A stretch of DNA of 64,000 nt from C-114 sp963719285 (GCA_963719285.1 CAVRBO010000001.1:496001-560000), one strand, 5' to 3'; shown: positions 1 through 9,660, counted from the first letter of the stretch. Numbers and translations are program-made. The notes: generated by a model from the letters alone, not told the origin.

Positions 1-1254
1 TCGAGGTCGGCTTTCGTCTGGGGCTCGATGGCGACGGTGAGCGACGGAGCGGGGAAGACCAGCGGATCCAGGACGAGCGGCTTGTCACGGCTTGTCAGCG
101 TGTCGCCTGTCTCGGTCACGGACAGCTTGGCCACCGCCCCGATCTCGCCCGCCTTGAGCTCGCCGACGGGTTCCTGTTCCTTGCCGTGGACGAGGAGCAA
201 TTGGCCGATGCGCTCGTCCTCGCCGCGGTTGGCGTTCCAGGCGTGGTCGTGGGAACGGATCGTGCCCGACAGCACCCGGATGTAGGTCAACCGGCCGACG
301 AACGGGTCAGCGGCGGTCTTGAAGGCGCGCACGAGGAGTGGGCCGCTCGGGTCGGGCGGTACGGCGACGGCATCGCCGGACTTGGGCTCGCGGGCGGTGA
401 CCGGTCCCTCGTCCGCGGGGGAGGGGAAGTAGCGGACGAATGCATCGAGAAGCCCGCGCAATCCGATGCCCTTGACGGCACTCCCGACCAGGACCGGGGC
501 CAGGATCGATTCCTTGACGCCCTTGCGCAGGCAGGCGTCGAGCTCCGGGTCGGAGACCTCCACGCCGTCGAGGTACTTGGTCAGCACGTCGTCGTCGGCC
601 TCGGCAGCGGCCTCGAGCAGCTGGTCCCGGCGACGGGCCACCTCGGCATCGAGCTCGGACGGGATCGGGATCTCGACTTCCTTGCTGCCGTCCCACTGCC
701 AGGCCTTGCGATGGACGAGGTCGACGTAGCCCGTGAACTTCTCGGCCGTGCCGATCGCCAGGTGGAGCGGCGCGATCTTGTTGCCGAACGTCGCGCGCAG
801 GGCGTCCAGGGCGGCCGTGGGATCGGCATTCTCCCGATCGCTCTTGTTGATGAAGAAGCACGCCGCGCGGCCGCTCGCACGACCGAGCCGGACGACGGCC
901 TCCAGCCCCGAATCCGACGCCTCCGCCCGCGTCCATGACAAAGACCATCCCATCGACCGCGGCGACGCCCTCGATGACCTCGGCCACGAAGTCCGGGTAG
1001 CCGGGCGTGTCGATGAGAGTGACCCGCGTCCCTTCGTCGTCGAGCGTCGCGACGGCGAGGCTGAGCGACTCCTGGCGCTTCTGCTCCTCGGGCTCGAAGT
1101 CGAGCGAGCTCGTACCGTCGTCCACGCGTCCGAGGCGCGCGGTGGCCCCGGTGCGGAAGAGGAGGCCTTCGGCGAGCGTCGTCTTGCCACTGCCGGCATG
1201 GCCGGCCAGGACGACGCTCCGAAGGTGGGGGAGGTCAACGCTCTTCGTCGTCAT
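1..1254 (-). CDS. Elongation factor G-like GTPase (EF-G2 type), partial, frameshifted
   Basis: Translational GTPase of the EF-G-like branch, expected to act on ribosomes. The ATG at 1254 gives a G1 loop GHAGSGKTT and the G3 motif DTPGYPDF; after the frameshift the G4 motif NKSD and a domain II-like segment (PLLVRAFKTAADPF) follow. The reading frame changes at about 925-935, just after VFVMDAG, inside a G/C-rich run, and continues in another frame to the window edge, so the 3' part of the gene lies outside. The lone P-loop start LRSVVLAGHAGSGKTTLAE is typical of EF-G-like proteins rather than canonical FusA. It is divergent from yebC. The frameshift may be a sequencing error; the rest of the protein reads as intact. 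Confidence 0.85.
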
Positions 1255-1334
1255 CGGCTCATCGGACCTCTTGGTGAGCGGTGGGAGGAGAGGCGGAACC
1301 CGGGACTTTGGGCGGTTCCGCCATGATAGTCCGG

Positions 1335-1340
1335 TATACT
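1335..1340 (+). promoter_or_regulatory. -10 element TATACT of a leaderless yebC promoter
   Basis: TATACT ends 8 nt before the yebC ATG, with no Shine-Dalgarno in between, so the predicted transcription start falls on or next to the start codon. No good -35 is visible (TTGGGC at 1308 is badly spaced). Confidence 0.5.
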
Positions 1341-1348
1341 CGCCGGCG

Positions 1349-2098
1349 ATGTCCGGACATTCCAAGTGGTCCTCGATCAAGCGCCAGAAAGGCGTCAACG
1401 ACGTCAAGCGGGGGGCGGCCTTCACGAAGGTCGCGCGCGAGGTCGCGATGGCCGCCCGGGCGGGTGGCGGCGATCCTGACGGCAACTTCCGGCTCCGCCT
1501 GGCGATCGAGAAGGCCCGCGCCGTGAACATGCCCGCGGACAACATCAAGCGGGCGATCGAGCGGGCCACCGGTGCCAGCGAGGCCGAACAGTACGAAGAG
1601 ATCGTCTACGAGGGCTACGGCCCGGGTGGCGTCGCCGTCCTCGTCGAGGCCGCCACGGACAATCGCAACCGCACGGCCGCGGAGGTCCGATCGCGGTTCG
1701 TGAAGTCGGGCGGTGCGCTCGCCGCTTCGGGCGCCGTCGCCTGGCAGTTCGAGGTGCGCGGGTTCATCACGGTGGGGCGCGAGGGCGTGGACCCCGACGA
1801 GGTGGCCCTGTCCGCCATCGACGCGGGCGCCGAGGACGTGGACTCCGACGCCGATCCGATCGAGATCTACACGGCTCCCACCGAGCTCGAAGGGGTCCGC
1901 AAGCGCCTCGAGGCGGCCGGGATCGTGGTCGACGAGGCCGAGTCGGCGATGATCGCCAAGCAGACGGTCGAGCTCGACTCCGGGCGAGCGCGTCAGGCGC
2001 TGCGCCTGATCGAGGAGCTCGAGGACATCGACGATGTCCAGCGGGTCACCGCGAACTTCGACATCCCCGAGGAGATCTTCGCCGAGGTCGCCGGGTGA
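1349..2098 (+). CDS. yebC: YebC/PmpR family protein
   Basis: 249-residue YebC/TACO1 family protein starting with the family signature MSGHSKWSSIKRQK. Members act as transcriptional regulators and, as shown more recently, help ribosomes through difficult proline stretches. Length matches the family (about 240-250). Upstream in-frame codons exist, but the ATG at 1349 matches the conserved N-terminus and sits 8 nt after a TATACT -10 element. It heads the ruvC-ruvA-ruvB cluster, a common neighbourhood for this gene. Confidence 0.96.
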   Translation: MSGHSKWSSIKRQKGVNDVKRGAAFTKVAREVAMAARAGGGDPDGNFRLRLAIEKARAVNMPADNIKRAIERATGASEAEQYEEIVYEGYGPGGVAVLVEAATDNRNRTAAEVRSRFVKSGGALAASGAVAWQFEVRGFITVGREGVDPDEVALSAIDAGAEDVDSDADPIEIYTAPTELEGVRKRLEAAGIVVDEAESAMIAKQTVELDSGRARQALRLIEELEDIDDVQRVTANFDIPEEIFAEVAG

Positions 2099-2123
2099 CC
2101 AGCGGATCGCGCAGGAGCGCTGC

Positions 2124-2780
2124 GTGATCGTCCTCGGTATCGACCCCGGAACCGCTTCGCTGGGGTTCGGCGTCGTCGAGCGCGTGGGCGGCAGGCTCCG
2201 CGAGATCGACCACGGCTGCCTCACGACCACACCGGACGAGGGACTACCGCAACGCCTGCTCAGGATCCACACGTTCGTCGCCGACCTGATCGAGACGCAT
2301 CGACCGGCCCTCGTCGCGGTGGAGCGGCTGTTCTTCAGCCGCAACGCCCAGACGGCACTCGGCGTGGGCCATGCCCGCGGGGTCGTGCTCCTCGCCGCCG
2401 CCGAAGCCGGCCTGCCCGTCCGCGAGGCGACCCCGAGCGAGGTCAAGACCGCGGTCTCGGGGAGCGGCGTCGCCGACAAGGACCAGGTCGCCCGGATGGT
2501 CTCGATCATCCTGGGGCTGGCCTCGATCCCCACGCCCGACGACGCGGCCGACGCGCTGGCGATCGCGATCTGGGCGGCCAACCGCGAACGGGTGGGCGAC
2601 CTTCACACCTCGGCCGTGTTCGACCGGTCCGCGGTCGCGCCCATGGCGGACGGCGTGACCCCGTTCGAGCGAGCCGTCCGCGAGGCGCTGGCCCGGGAGC
2701 GCGGGGCGGCCAAGGCCGCGAAAGACTCGAAGGCCGCCGAGGGCGCCCAGCCGCGCTCGACCCGTCGCCGGGCGTCGTAG
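2124..2780 (+). CDS. ruvC: Crossover junction endodeoxyribonuclease RuvC
   Basis: Holliday junction resolvase. The GTG start at 2124 is set by AGGAG at 2113-2117 and by the conserved beginning VIVLGIDPGTASLGFG. Catalytic acidic residues are visible in LGIDPGT, VAVERLFF and DDAADALAIAI (RNase H-like fold). The 218-residue product is longer than the usual 160-180 because of an Ala/Lys/Glu/Arg-rich tail after about residue 175, probably disordered. It lies 25 nt after yebC and 25 nt before ruvA, so it is likely co-transcribed. Confidence 0.96.
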   Translation: MIVLGIDPGTASLGFGVVERVGGRLREIDHGCLTTTPDEGLPQRLLRIHTFVADLIETHRPALVAVERLFFSRNAQTALGVGHARGVVLLAAAEAGLPVREATPSEVKTAVSGSGVADKDQVARMVSIILGLASIPTPDDAADALAIAIWAANRERVGDLHTSAVFDRSAVAPMADGVTPFERAVREALARERGAAKAAKDSKAAEGAQPRSTRRRAS

Positions 2781-2805
2781 CGGCCGTGAACCGCCACTCC
2801 CCGCG

Positions 2806-3399
2806 ATGATCGCCTCGGTCGACGGGCTCGTCGCGGTCATCGGCCTCGATTCGCTCGTCCTCGAGGTGGGCGGGATCGGCTACCGGGTGTTCGCGGCACC
2901 GCGGGTGATCGCGTCGGCCCGGCCGGGCGGCCGGCTCAAGCTGTTCACCCACCACCTCGTCGCCGAGGATCGCCAGGCGCTCTTCGGTTTCGCCACGCCC
3001 GAGGAGCTCGGGTTCTTCGACCTGCTGCTGACGGTGACCGGGGTCGGGCCGAAGGTGGCGTTGGCGATCGTGGGGAGCCGCCCGGTGCCCGACCTCCAGC
3101 TGGCCATCCTGCAGCAGGACCAGGCGGTCCTCGTCGCGATCCCGGGCATCGGCAAGAAGCTGGCCGAGCGGGTCATCTTCGAGCTCAAGGAGAAGGTCGC
3201 GGCGGCGGGAACGGCGGCGCTCGCCGGGGCCGGCGGACCGGTGGGCGGCGAGACCGAGGTGGTGGGCGCCCTCCAGGCCCTGGGCTACAGCGCGGCCGAA
3301 GCGCGCGAGGCTTCTCGGGCCGCGTTGGTCGACCCGGCGATCGGCGGGACGCTGGAGGATCGGGTCAAGGCCGCGCTCCGCACGCTCCTGAGGGAGTGA
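2806..3399 (+). CDS. ruvA: Holliday junction branch migration protein RuvA
   Basis: 197-residue RuvA, the junction-binding subunit of the RuvAB motor. The N-terminal OB-fold begins MIASVDGLVAVIG; paired helix-hairpin-helix motifs appear as LTVTGVGPKVAL (middle) and AIPGIGKKLAERVIFEL; the C-terminal RuvB-interacting domain includes EVVGALQALGYSAAEA. Length and domain order are normal. Confidence 0.96.
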   Translation: MIASVDGLVAVIGLDSLVLEVGGIGYRVFAAPRVIASARPGGRLKLFTHHLVAEDRQALFGFATPEELGFFDLLLTVTGVGPKVALAIVGSRPVPDLQLAILQQDQAVLVAIPGIGKKLAERVIFELKEKVAAAGTAALAGAGGPVGGETEVVGALQALGYSAAEAREASRAALVDPAIGGTLEDRVKAALRTLLRE

Positions 3400-3498
3400 C
3401 GAGATGCCTGACACTGGACTGTGGCGGGTCCACCCTGGCGCCTTCGTTTCGGTATGATCATCGATGTGAACAGGTGTGCGGTTTGGGTCCGCGCATGC

Positions 3499-3504
3499 TA
3501 GACT
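3499..3504 (+). promoter_or_regulatory. -10 element TAGACT of a leaderless ruvB promoter
   Basis: TAGACT ends 7 nt before the ruvB ATG at 3512 and no ribosome binding site lies between. ruvB is separated from ruvA by about 110 nt, so it appears to have its own promoter. Confidence 0.45.
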
Positions 3505-3511
3505 CGGCCGG

Positions 3512-4615
3512 ATGACGGACGACGCTTCGCGCATCCTCGCGTCCACGTTGCTCGACGACGTCGACCTGGCGGTCGAAGGCTCGCTTCGGCCCCACACCTT
3601 CGACGAGTACATCGGCCAGCGCGAGGTCAAGGCGAACCTCCAGGTGCTGCTGTCGGCGGCCAAGGGGAGGGGAGAGGCGGCCGATCACGTCCTGCTGTAC
3701 GGCCCGCCCGGCCTCGGCAAGACGACCCTCGCCACGATCATCGCGCGCGAGCTCGGGGTCAACGTCCGGTACACGAGCGGGCCCGCCGTCGAGCGCGCCG
3801 GCGACCTTGCCGCGATCCTGACCGCTCTGGACGAGCGCGACGTCCTGTTCATCGACGAGATCCACCGGCTCAACCGGGCCGTGGAGGAGATCCTGTATCC
3901 GGCGATGGAGGACTTCGCCCTGGACGTGATGATCGGCAAGGGCCCGTCCGCGCGATCGCTCCGCCTGAGCCTCAAGCCGTTCACGGTCGTGGGCGCCACG
4001 ACCAGGGCGGGCCGGATCAGTTCGCCCCTGCGCGACCGGTTCGGGGCCACGTATCGCCTCGATTTCTACGACGAGCCGGACCTCGTCTCGATCGTCCGGC
4101 GCTCGGCCGGGATCCTCAGAGTCGACATCGACGCGGAGGCGGCCGAGGCGATCGCCCGGCGGGGACGCGGGACGCCACGGATCGTGAACCGGTTGCTCAA
4201 GCGCGTGCGCGACTTCGCCGAGGTCCACGGCACCGGCCGGGTCGACCGGAAGATCGCCGAGGAGGCGATGCGGCGCATGGAGATCGACGGCGAGGGCCTC
4301 GATTCGACCGATCGCAAACTGCTCGCCGCGATCGTCCAGAAGTTCGCCTCGGGACCGGTCGGCGTCCAGGCGCTGGCGGCCGTCCTGTCGGAAGAAGTCG
4401 AGACGATCGAGGACGTCTACGAGCCGTTCCTGCTCCGCCTCGCGTTCCTCGACCGGACGCCCCAGGGCCGGATCGCGACCGAGGCCGCACGCCAGCACCT
4501 CGCCGGGCTCGGCTACGAGATCCCCCAGCCGCGCCGCCCCGACCCCGAGATGCCGACGCTGTGGGATGGCGGCACCCCGGACGGCGCGCCGGCCGACGAG
4601 GCGTCCGTCCCGTGA
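3512..4615 (+). CDS. ruvB: Holliday junction branch migration ATPase RuvB
   Basis: 367-residue AAA+ motor of RuvAB. Walker A is GPPGLGKTTLA, Walker B LFIDEIHRL, sensor 1 VGATTRAG, and the winged-helix DNA-binding domain ends near GYEIPQPRR. An in-frame ATG exists upstream (3476), but MTDDASRILAST fits the family start and the -10 spacing. The last ~25 residues (Asp/Pro/Gly-rich) are an extension over the usual ~340. The stop codon overlaps the GTG start of the ABC ATPase (GTGA). Confidence 0.96.
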   Translation: MTDDASRILASTLLDDVDLAVEGSLRPHTFDEYIGQREVKANLQVLLSAAKGRGEAADHVLLYGPPGLGKTTLATIIARELGVNVRYTSGPAVERAGDLAAILTALDERDVLFIDEIHRLNRAVEEILYPAMEDFALDVMIGKGPSARSLRLSLKPFTVVGATTRAGRISSPLRDRFGATYRLDFYDEPDLVSIVRRSAGILRVDIDAEAAEAIARRGRGTPRIVNRLLKRVRDFAEVHGTGRVDRKIAEEAMRRMEIDGEGLDSTDRKLLAAIVQKFASGPVGVQALAAVLSEEVETIEDVYEPFLLRLAFLDRTPQGRIATEAARQHLAGLGYEIPQPRRPDPEMPTLWDGGTPDGAPADEASVP

Positions 4616-5577
4616 CCGCGACCGCGGATCCGATCGACGGGCATGCCGTCGCGACGTCGGGCCTGAAGAAGGCGTACGGGCACACGGCCGCGCTCGTCGG
4701 ACTCGACCTGGCGGTACCGCCCGGAGTCGTGTACGGCTTCCTCGGTCCGAACGGGGCCGGCAAGACGACGACGATCCGCTGCCTGCTCGGACTCATCCAC
4801 CCGGACGCCGGCCAGATGACGCTGCTCGGACGGCCATACACGGCCCGCGATCGGCGGCGCCTGTTCGACATCGGCGCCCTCATCGAATCCCCGTCGTTCT
4901 ATCCGTACCTCTCGGGCCGCGACAACCTCAGGGTCATCGCGTCGACCGGTCCCGAGCCGGCCAAGGGCCGGGTCGAGGAAGTCCTCTCGGTCATGGGCCT
5001 CACGGATCGGGCCGGCGATCACATCGACGGCTACTCGCTCGGCATGCGCCAGCGCCTCGGGATCGCAGCCGCGCTGCTGCACGATCCGAAGCTCCTCATC
5101 CTCGACGAGCCGGCCAATGGCCTCGACCCCGCCGGGATCCACAGCCTCAGGGCCCAGCTTCGCTACCTGGCCGATACGGGCCGGACCATCCTCGTCTCGA
5201 GCCACATCCTGCCCGAGGTCCAGCAGCTCGCCGACGTCGTGGGCATCATCGACAAGGGCCATCTCGTCCACCAGGGCTCGCTCGATGAACTGCTGAAAGC
5301 GTCCGGGGGTGTGCGCGTCCGCCTCCTCCCGGACGAGGTGGAGCGAGCACGGGCGGCGCTGGTGCCGCTTGCCGGCCCGGACGCGGTGACGGATTCGGAC
5401 GGTCCGGGCGGAGAACCCGAGGAAGGTCACGGCTGGCTCGCGATCAAGCTCCCGACCGAGCGCGCCGCCGACGTCAACCGAGTGCTCGCCGACGCGGGCA
5501 TCTACGCAAGCGGCATCGAGACGCGGAGCGACCTCGAGTCGATCTTCCTGTCACTCACGACGGGGGATGGGACATGA
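4612..5577 (+). CDS. ABC transporter ATP-binding protein
   Basis: 321-residue ABC-2 type (CcmA/YhaQ-like) ATPase. Walker A GPNGAGKTTT, signature YSLGMRQRLGIA, Walker B LLILDEPANGLDP and switch His (ILVSSHILPE) are intact, followed by the ~90-residue C-terminal domain common in antibiotic/lipid exporters. The GTG start at 4612 overlaps the ruvB stop; the stop overlaps the ATG of the permease. The substrate cannot be read from sequence. Confidence 0.93.
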   Translation: MTATADPIDGHAVATSGLKKAYGHTAALVGLDLAVPPGVVYGFLGPNGAGKTTTIRCLLGLIHPDAGQMTLLGRPYTARDRRRLFDIGALIESPSFYPYLSGRDNLRVIASTGPEPAKGRVEEVLSVMGLTDRAGDHIDGYSLGMRQRLGIAAALLHDPKLLILDEPANGLDPAGIHSLRAQLRYLADTGRTILVSSHILPEVQQLADVVGIIDKGHLVHQGSLDELLKASGGVRVRLLPDEVERARAALVPLAGPDAVTDSDGPGGEPEEGHGWLAIKLPTERAADVNRVLADAGIYASGIETRSDLESIFLSLTTGDGT

Positions 5578-6410
5578 GGCTCCTGCGTGGGGAGCTGCGC
5601 AAGCTGATCAAGCGCCCGGCGTCGCGCATCGTCCTCATCCTCCAGCTCGCGATCATCCTGGTCATCTACCTGTCCGTGGCCGCGTCGTTCAAGGCGCTCT
5701 CGGACACCCCGACAGCGCCGAACGCGGAGCAGTCCCGGGCCGGCATCAAGCTCCTCCTGACCTTCCCCGGCGCGTACGCCGGCGTCATCGGGCTCATCAC
5801 CGGGCTCGGCGGCCTTCTCGCCGTCGGTTACGGTGCTTCGGCGGCCGGGGCGGACTGGGGCTGGGGCATGGTCAAGGTGGCCATCGCCCGGGGCGAGAGC
5901 CGGACCCGCTACATCCTGGCCAAGCTCGTCGCCGTCCTGCTCCTGGTCGGTCTCGGCGTCCTCATCTCGTTCGTCGTCGGGGTCGTGGCGGCCATCGTGG
6001 CGTCGGCCATCGCCGGCATCGACCTGTCCGGGGTGTCCGACTCGAGTGTCATCGGCGTCCTGCCTGAGCAGCTCCTCCGCGGGTTCTGGGGCATCGCCGA
6101 GGAGGCGGCGATCGGCTTCGCCATCGCGACGTTCGCGCGCAGCCAGCTCGCCGGGCTGGGAGCCGGCATCGCCCTCTACTTCGTCGAGCAGTTCTCGACC
6201 CTGTTCCTGCCCGATATCGTCCGGTACTTCCCGTTCCACGTGGCCACGTCCGCGCTGCGGATGACGACGACCGTCGGGGCCGGTGGCGGTGGCGCCAGCC
6301 TGGTCGCGCCGCTCGATCCGAACTTTGCGCTCCTCCTGGTCACGATCTATCTCCTCGTGGCTGCCGCGGCGTCCGCGCTCATCGTCGAGCGGGCCGAGAT
6401 CACCGGGTGA
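5574..6410 (+). CDS. ABC-2 type transporter permease
   Basis: 278-residue integral membrane protein with about six hydrophobic segments: an N-terminal anchor (IVLILQLAIILVIYLSV) and further segments ending at YLLVAAAASALIV. It is the membrane partner of the preceding ATPase, with which it shares an ATGA overlap; its own stop overlaps the GTG of tgt. Likely a small exporter; substrate unknown. Confidence 0.85.
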   Translation: MRLLRGELRKLIKRPASRIVLILQLAIILVIYLSVAASFKALSDTPTAPNAEQSRAGIKLLLTFPGAYAGVIGLITGLGGLLAVGYGASAAGADWGWGMVKVAIARGESRTRYILAKLVAVLLLVGLGVLISFVVGVVAAIVASAIAGIDLSGVSDSSVIGVLPEQLLRGFWGIAEEAAIGFAIATFARSQLAGLGAGIALYFVEQFSTLFLPDIVRYFPFHVATSALRMTTTVGAGGGGASLVAPLDPNFALLLVTIYLLVAAAASALIVERAEITG

Positions 6411-7564
6411 GCGCCTCCCACTTCGAGGTGCTCGTTCCGCCACCGGCGGACGGCTCGACCCGGGCGAGACTCGGCCGCCTTGAGCTCGGCCACGGGGTCG
6501 TGGAGACGCCCCAGTTCATGCCCGTCGGCACGAACGCGACGGTCAAGGCGCTCCACCCCGACGACCTCGAGGAGGTCGGCGCCTCGATCATCCTCGCCAA
6601 CACGTATCACCTGTACCTGCGGCCCGGCCACGAGCGGATCCGGGCGCTCGGCGGGCTCCATCGGTTCATGAGCTGGGGCCGGCCCATCCTCACGGACTCG
6701 GGCGGGTTCCAGGTCGTGTCGCTCGGCGACCTCCGCGTCGTCGACGATGGGGGAGTGACGTTCCGGAGCCACCTCGACGGTTCGGTCCACCGGTTCACGC
6801 CGGAGCACGCGATCGAGGTCCAGGAAGCGCTGGGTTCCGACATCGCCGTCGCCCTCGACCAGCCGGTCACCCCGTCGTCGCCGTGGGAGGTGGTCGCCGA
6901 CGCGACGGCCCGCACGCATCGCTGGGCGGAACGCTCACTGGCGGCCCACACGCGGACCGATCAGGCGCTGTTCGGCATCGTCCAGGGCGGCCTCGAACCC
7001 GACCTTCGGGCGGAGTCGGTCCGGACGATCGCGAGCCTGCCGTTCGACGGGATCTGCTTCGGCGGGCTTGCCGGCGACGAGACGGCGGAGCAGCGCGACG
7101 CGACCCTCGACCTCGCGGTCCCGCTCCTCGACGACGACCCGCGGCCGCGCTACCTCATGGGCCTCGGCTCTCCGGCGGACCTGCTCGAGGCCGTCCACCG
7201 GGGCGTGGACCTGTTCGACTCGGTCCTTCCGGCGCGCGTCGCGCGGACCGGTCAGCTGTGGGTCCCCGGTGGCCGGATCAACATCCGCAACGCTCGGTTC
7301 CAGGACGACCCGGACCCCATCCAGGCGGACTGCCCATGCATCGCCTGCCGGCGTTTCTCGCGGGCGTACATCGCCCATCTTTTCCGCACGAAAGAGCTGC
7401 TCGCGTACCGGCTGGCGACTTGTCACAACCTGACCTTCACCCTAGACTTCATGGCCAGGATCCGCTCCGCCCTGCGGACCTCGGACTTCCCCGCGAGCCT
7501 CCCGGAATTGCGCCTGCGCGCCGGCCGGCTCGGCGACGGTGAAGTCTCGGTGCAGTCGGCGTGA
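6407..7564 (+). CDS. tgt: tRNA-guanine (queuine) transglycosylase
   Basis: 385-residue enzyme exchanging G34 for preQ1 in GUN-anticodon tRNAs. The general base Asp97 is in LTDSGGFQV, the nucleophile Asp271 in LFDSVLPARVARTG, and the zinc site is Cys309, Cys311, Cys314 (CPCIAC) and His340 (ATCHN). The substrate-binding loop GIVQGG is present. The GTG start overlaps the permease stop (GTGA). No other queuosine biosynthesis gene is in the window. Confidence 0.95.
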   Translation: MSASHFEVLVPPPADGSTRARLGRLELGHGVVETPQFMPVGTNATVKALHPDDLEEVGASIILANTYHLYLRPGHERIRALGGLHRFMSWGRPILTDSGGFQVVSLGDLRVVDDGGVTFRSHLDGSVHRFTPEHAIEVQEALGSDIAVALDQPVTPSSPWEVVADATARTHRWAERSLAAHTRTDQALFGIVQGGLEPDLRAESVRTIASLPFDGICFGGLAGDETAEQRDATLDLAVPLLDDDPRPRYLMGLGSPADLLEAVHRGVDLFDSVLPARVARTGQLWVPGGRINIRNARFQDDPDPIQADCPCIACRRFSRAYIAHLFRTKELLAYRLATCHNLTFTLDFMARIRSALRTSDFPASLPELRLRAGRLGDGEVSVQSA

Positions 7565-7609
7565 AGGGACTGTCCCTACCATCCGTTCCGGTGCGTGAAG
7601 GAGCACGAG

Positions 7610-7771
7610 ATGGGCTCGCGAGACCGCCCCTCAAAGGAAGCCAAGAAGAAGCCCAAGGACAGTGCGGCCAAGCAGAAGTTGCAGCCGCTCACGGAGCCAC
7701 CAACCAACGTGGAGCTGATCCGGAAGGCTCGCAAGCCGCGCCACGAGCGCGAAGAGACGGACGAAGGCTGA
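7610..7771 (+). CDS. Small highly charged protein (53 aa)
   Basis: A 53-residue reading frame, MGSRDRPSKEAKKKPKDS at the start and ending ARKPRHEREETDEG, with AAGGAG at 7598-7603 six bases before the ATG. Composition (Lys/Arg/Glu-rich with a central PLTEPPTNVELIRKARK segment) is that of a soluble, probably disordered protein. It lies between tgt and recA on the same strand. No domain is recognised; the strong ribosome site and coherent amino acid use argue for a real gene. Confidence 0.6.
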   Translation: MGSRDRPSKEAKKKPKDSAAKQKLQPLTEPPTNVELIRKARKPRHEREETDEG

Positions 7772-7856
7772 TCCGTCGGACGGGCGTCGCACGACTTCCC
7801 GCTCCGCCGGTCCGGTGGCCGACCACCCCCGCCAGCAGACGACAGGAGCGAGATCC

Positions 7857-8942
7857 ATGGCGATGACCGGAGAGCGCGGGCTCGACGAGCGCAACGGCAG
7901 CGGCGGGACCGGCGACAAGGCGCAGGCCGAACGGGGACGAGCCGTCGACGCGGCGATCCTGTCGATCGAGAAGCAGTTCGGCCGCGGGTCGATCATGAAG
8001 CTCGGCTCGGCCGAGCGGCAGTCCGTCGATTCGATCCCCACCGGCTCGATCGCCCTCGACCTCGCCCTCGGCGTCGGCGGCATCCCGCGCGGCCGGATCA
8101 CGGAGGTCTTCGGACCGGAGTCGTCGGGCAAGACGACGCTCTGCCAGCACGTCCTGGCCGAGGCCCAGCGACGCGGCGGCGTCGTCGCGTTCATCGATGT
8201 GGAGCACGCCCTCGACCCAGGGTACGCCCGCGCCTGCGGCGTCAACGTCGACGAGCTGCTGGTGAGCCAGCCGGACACCGGTGAGCAGGCGCTCGAGATC
8301 ACCGAGACCCTCATCCGCTCGGGCGGCATCGACTGCGTCGTCCTCGACTCCGTCGCGGCCCTGGTGCCGCGCGCCGAGATCGAGGGCGAGATGGGCGACA
8401 GCTTCGTGGGCATCCAGGCCCGGCTCATGAGCCAGGCCCTGCGCAAGCTGACCGGCGCGGTCAGCCGGAGCAACACGGCGCTGGTCTTCACGAACCAGCT
8501 GCGCGAGAAGATCGGGGTCATGTTCGGCAATCCCGAGACGACGCCGGGCGGCCGCGCGCTCAAGTTCTACGCCAGCGTCCGGCTCGACATCCGGCGGGTC
8601 GAGACGATCAAGAACGGGACCGAATTGGTGGGCAACCGGGTCCGGGTCAAGGTCGTCAAGAACAAGGTCGCGCCGCCGTTCCGGCTCGCCGAGTTCGACG
8701 TGATGTACGGCGAGGGCATCTCCAAGGAAGGCGGCCTGCTCGACGTGGGCGTCGCGATGGACGTCGTGACCAAGACCGGATCGTGGTTCACGTTCGGCGA
8801 GGGCCGGCTCGGCCAGGGTCGCGAGGCGTCGAAAGAGTTCCTCAAGGCCAACGCTCCGATCGCCGCCGAGATCGAGCGGCTCATCCGCTCGAAGATGTCG
8901 ACCGTGGCCCTCCCGGTGGAGGGGATCGAAGAGGCGGAGTGA
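7857..8942 (+). CDS. recA: Recombinase RecA
   Basis: 361-residue RecA, the strand-exchange ATPase and SOS co-protease. Walker A GPESSGKT is at about 86-93, Walker B CVVLDSVAAL, and the L1/L2 loops and C-terminal domain are intact; no intein. The ATG at 7857 is preceded by AGGAG at 7844-7848. The first ~28 residues (Gly/Glu/Arg-rich) are longer than usual. recX follows after 10 nt. Confidence 0.97.
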   Translation: MAMTGERGLDERNGSGGTGDKAQAERGRAVDAAILSIEKQFGRGSIMKLGSAERQSVDSIPTGSIALDLALGVGGIPRGRITEVFGPESSGKTTLCQHVLAEAQRRGGVVAFIDVEHALDPGYARACGVNVDELLVSQPDTGEQALEITETLIRSGGIDCVVLDSVAALVPRAEIEGEMGDSFVGIQARLMSQALRKLTGAVSRSNTALVFTNQLREKIGVMFGNPETTPGGRALKFYASVRLDIRRVETIKNGTELVGNRVRVKVVKNKVAPPFRLAEFDVMYGEGISKEGGLLDVGVAMDVVTKTGSWFTFGEGRLGQGREASKEFLKANAPIAAEIERLIRSKMSTVALPVEGIEEAE

Positions 8943-8952
8943 TCGCCTCGCG

Positions 8953-9660
8953 ATGACCGATCCCGCCGACGACGAGTGGCGAGGGCGGCGCGGACGCGGG
9001 CGCGCCGGTTCCGGCCCCCGCTCCCATTCCGGCTTCGGTTCCGACCCCGGCTCCTACTTCGGCGAGGAGCGGCGCGGCGAGCAGCGCAAGCCGTCCCTAG
9101 CCGAACGACGGGAGGCGCGCGCGGCCGAGACCGACCCCGAGGTCGTACTGGCTGCCGCGGCCCGGTTCCTCGAAGTCCGGCCGCGATCGGTGGCCGAGGT
9201 GCGTCGCCGGCTCCGATCGGCGGGGTACTCGGCGGGACTCGTCGATGGCGCGCTGGACCGGCTGATGGAGCTCGGGTTCCTGGACGACGCGGCGTTCGCC
9301 CGCGCCTGGGTGGAGTCGCGTGACCGTGCCCGTCCCCGGGGAGAGCGGGCACTCCGGGTCGAGCTGCGCCAGAAGGGCGTGGGTCGCGAGGAGACCGACG
9401 AGGCGCTCGGGGAGCGGCGCGACGAGGCCGACGCGGCGGGCGACGGCGGCGCATCCGCGGATGAGGCCGCCGCCGAGCGCCTGCTCTCGCGCCGGGCCAG
9501 CCAGCTCGGGCGCGTGCCGGATCCCCGCGTGCGGCGACAGCGCGCCTATGCGCTCCTGGCTCGCAACGGCTTCGACCCGGCAGTGTGTTCAGCCGTCGCG
9601 AAGCGGTTCGCCGAGGACGCGGAAACCGGCGTCGACGCCCCGGAACCCGACTTCGACTGA
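8953..9660 (+). CDS. recX: Regulatory protein RecX
   Basis: 235-residue RecX, which binds and caps RecA filaments. Repeated three-helix units are seen in RSVAEVRRRLRSAGYSAGLVDGALDRL and in the segment starting GFLDDAAFARAWVESRDR. An N-terminal ~50-residue Gly/Arg/Ser-rich stretch (RRGRGRAGSGPRSHSGFGSD) and an Asp/Glu-rich insertion near residue 160 are unusual. Position directly after recA fits the function. Confidence 0.88.
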   Translation: MTDPADDEWRGRRGRGRAGSGPRSHSGFGSDPGSYFGEERRGEQRKPSLAERREARAAETDPEVVLAAAARFLEVRPRSVAEVRRRLRSAGYSAGLVDGALDRLMELGFLDDAAFARAWVESRDRARPRGERALRVELRQKGVGREETDEALGERRDEADAAGDGGASADEAAAERLLSRRASQLGRVPDPRVRRQRAYALLARNGFDPAVCSAVAKRFAEDAETGVDAPEPDFD

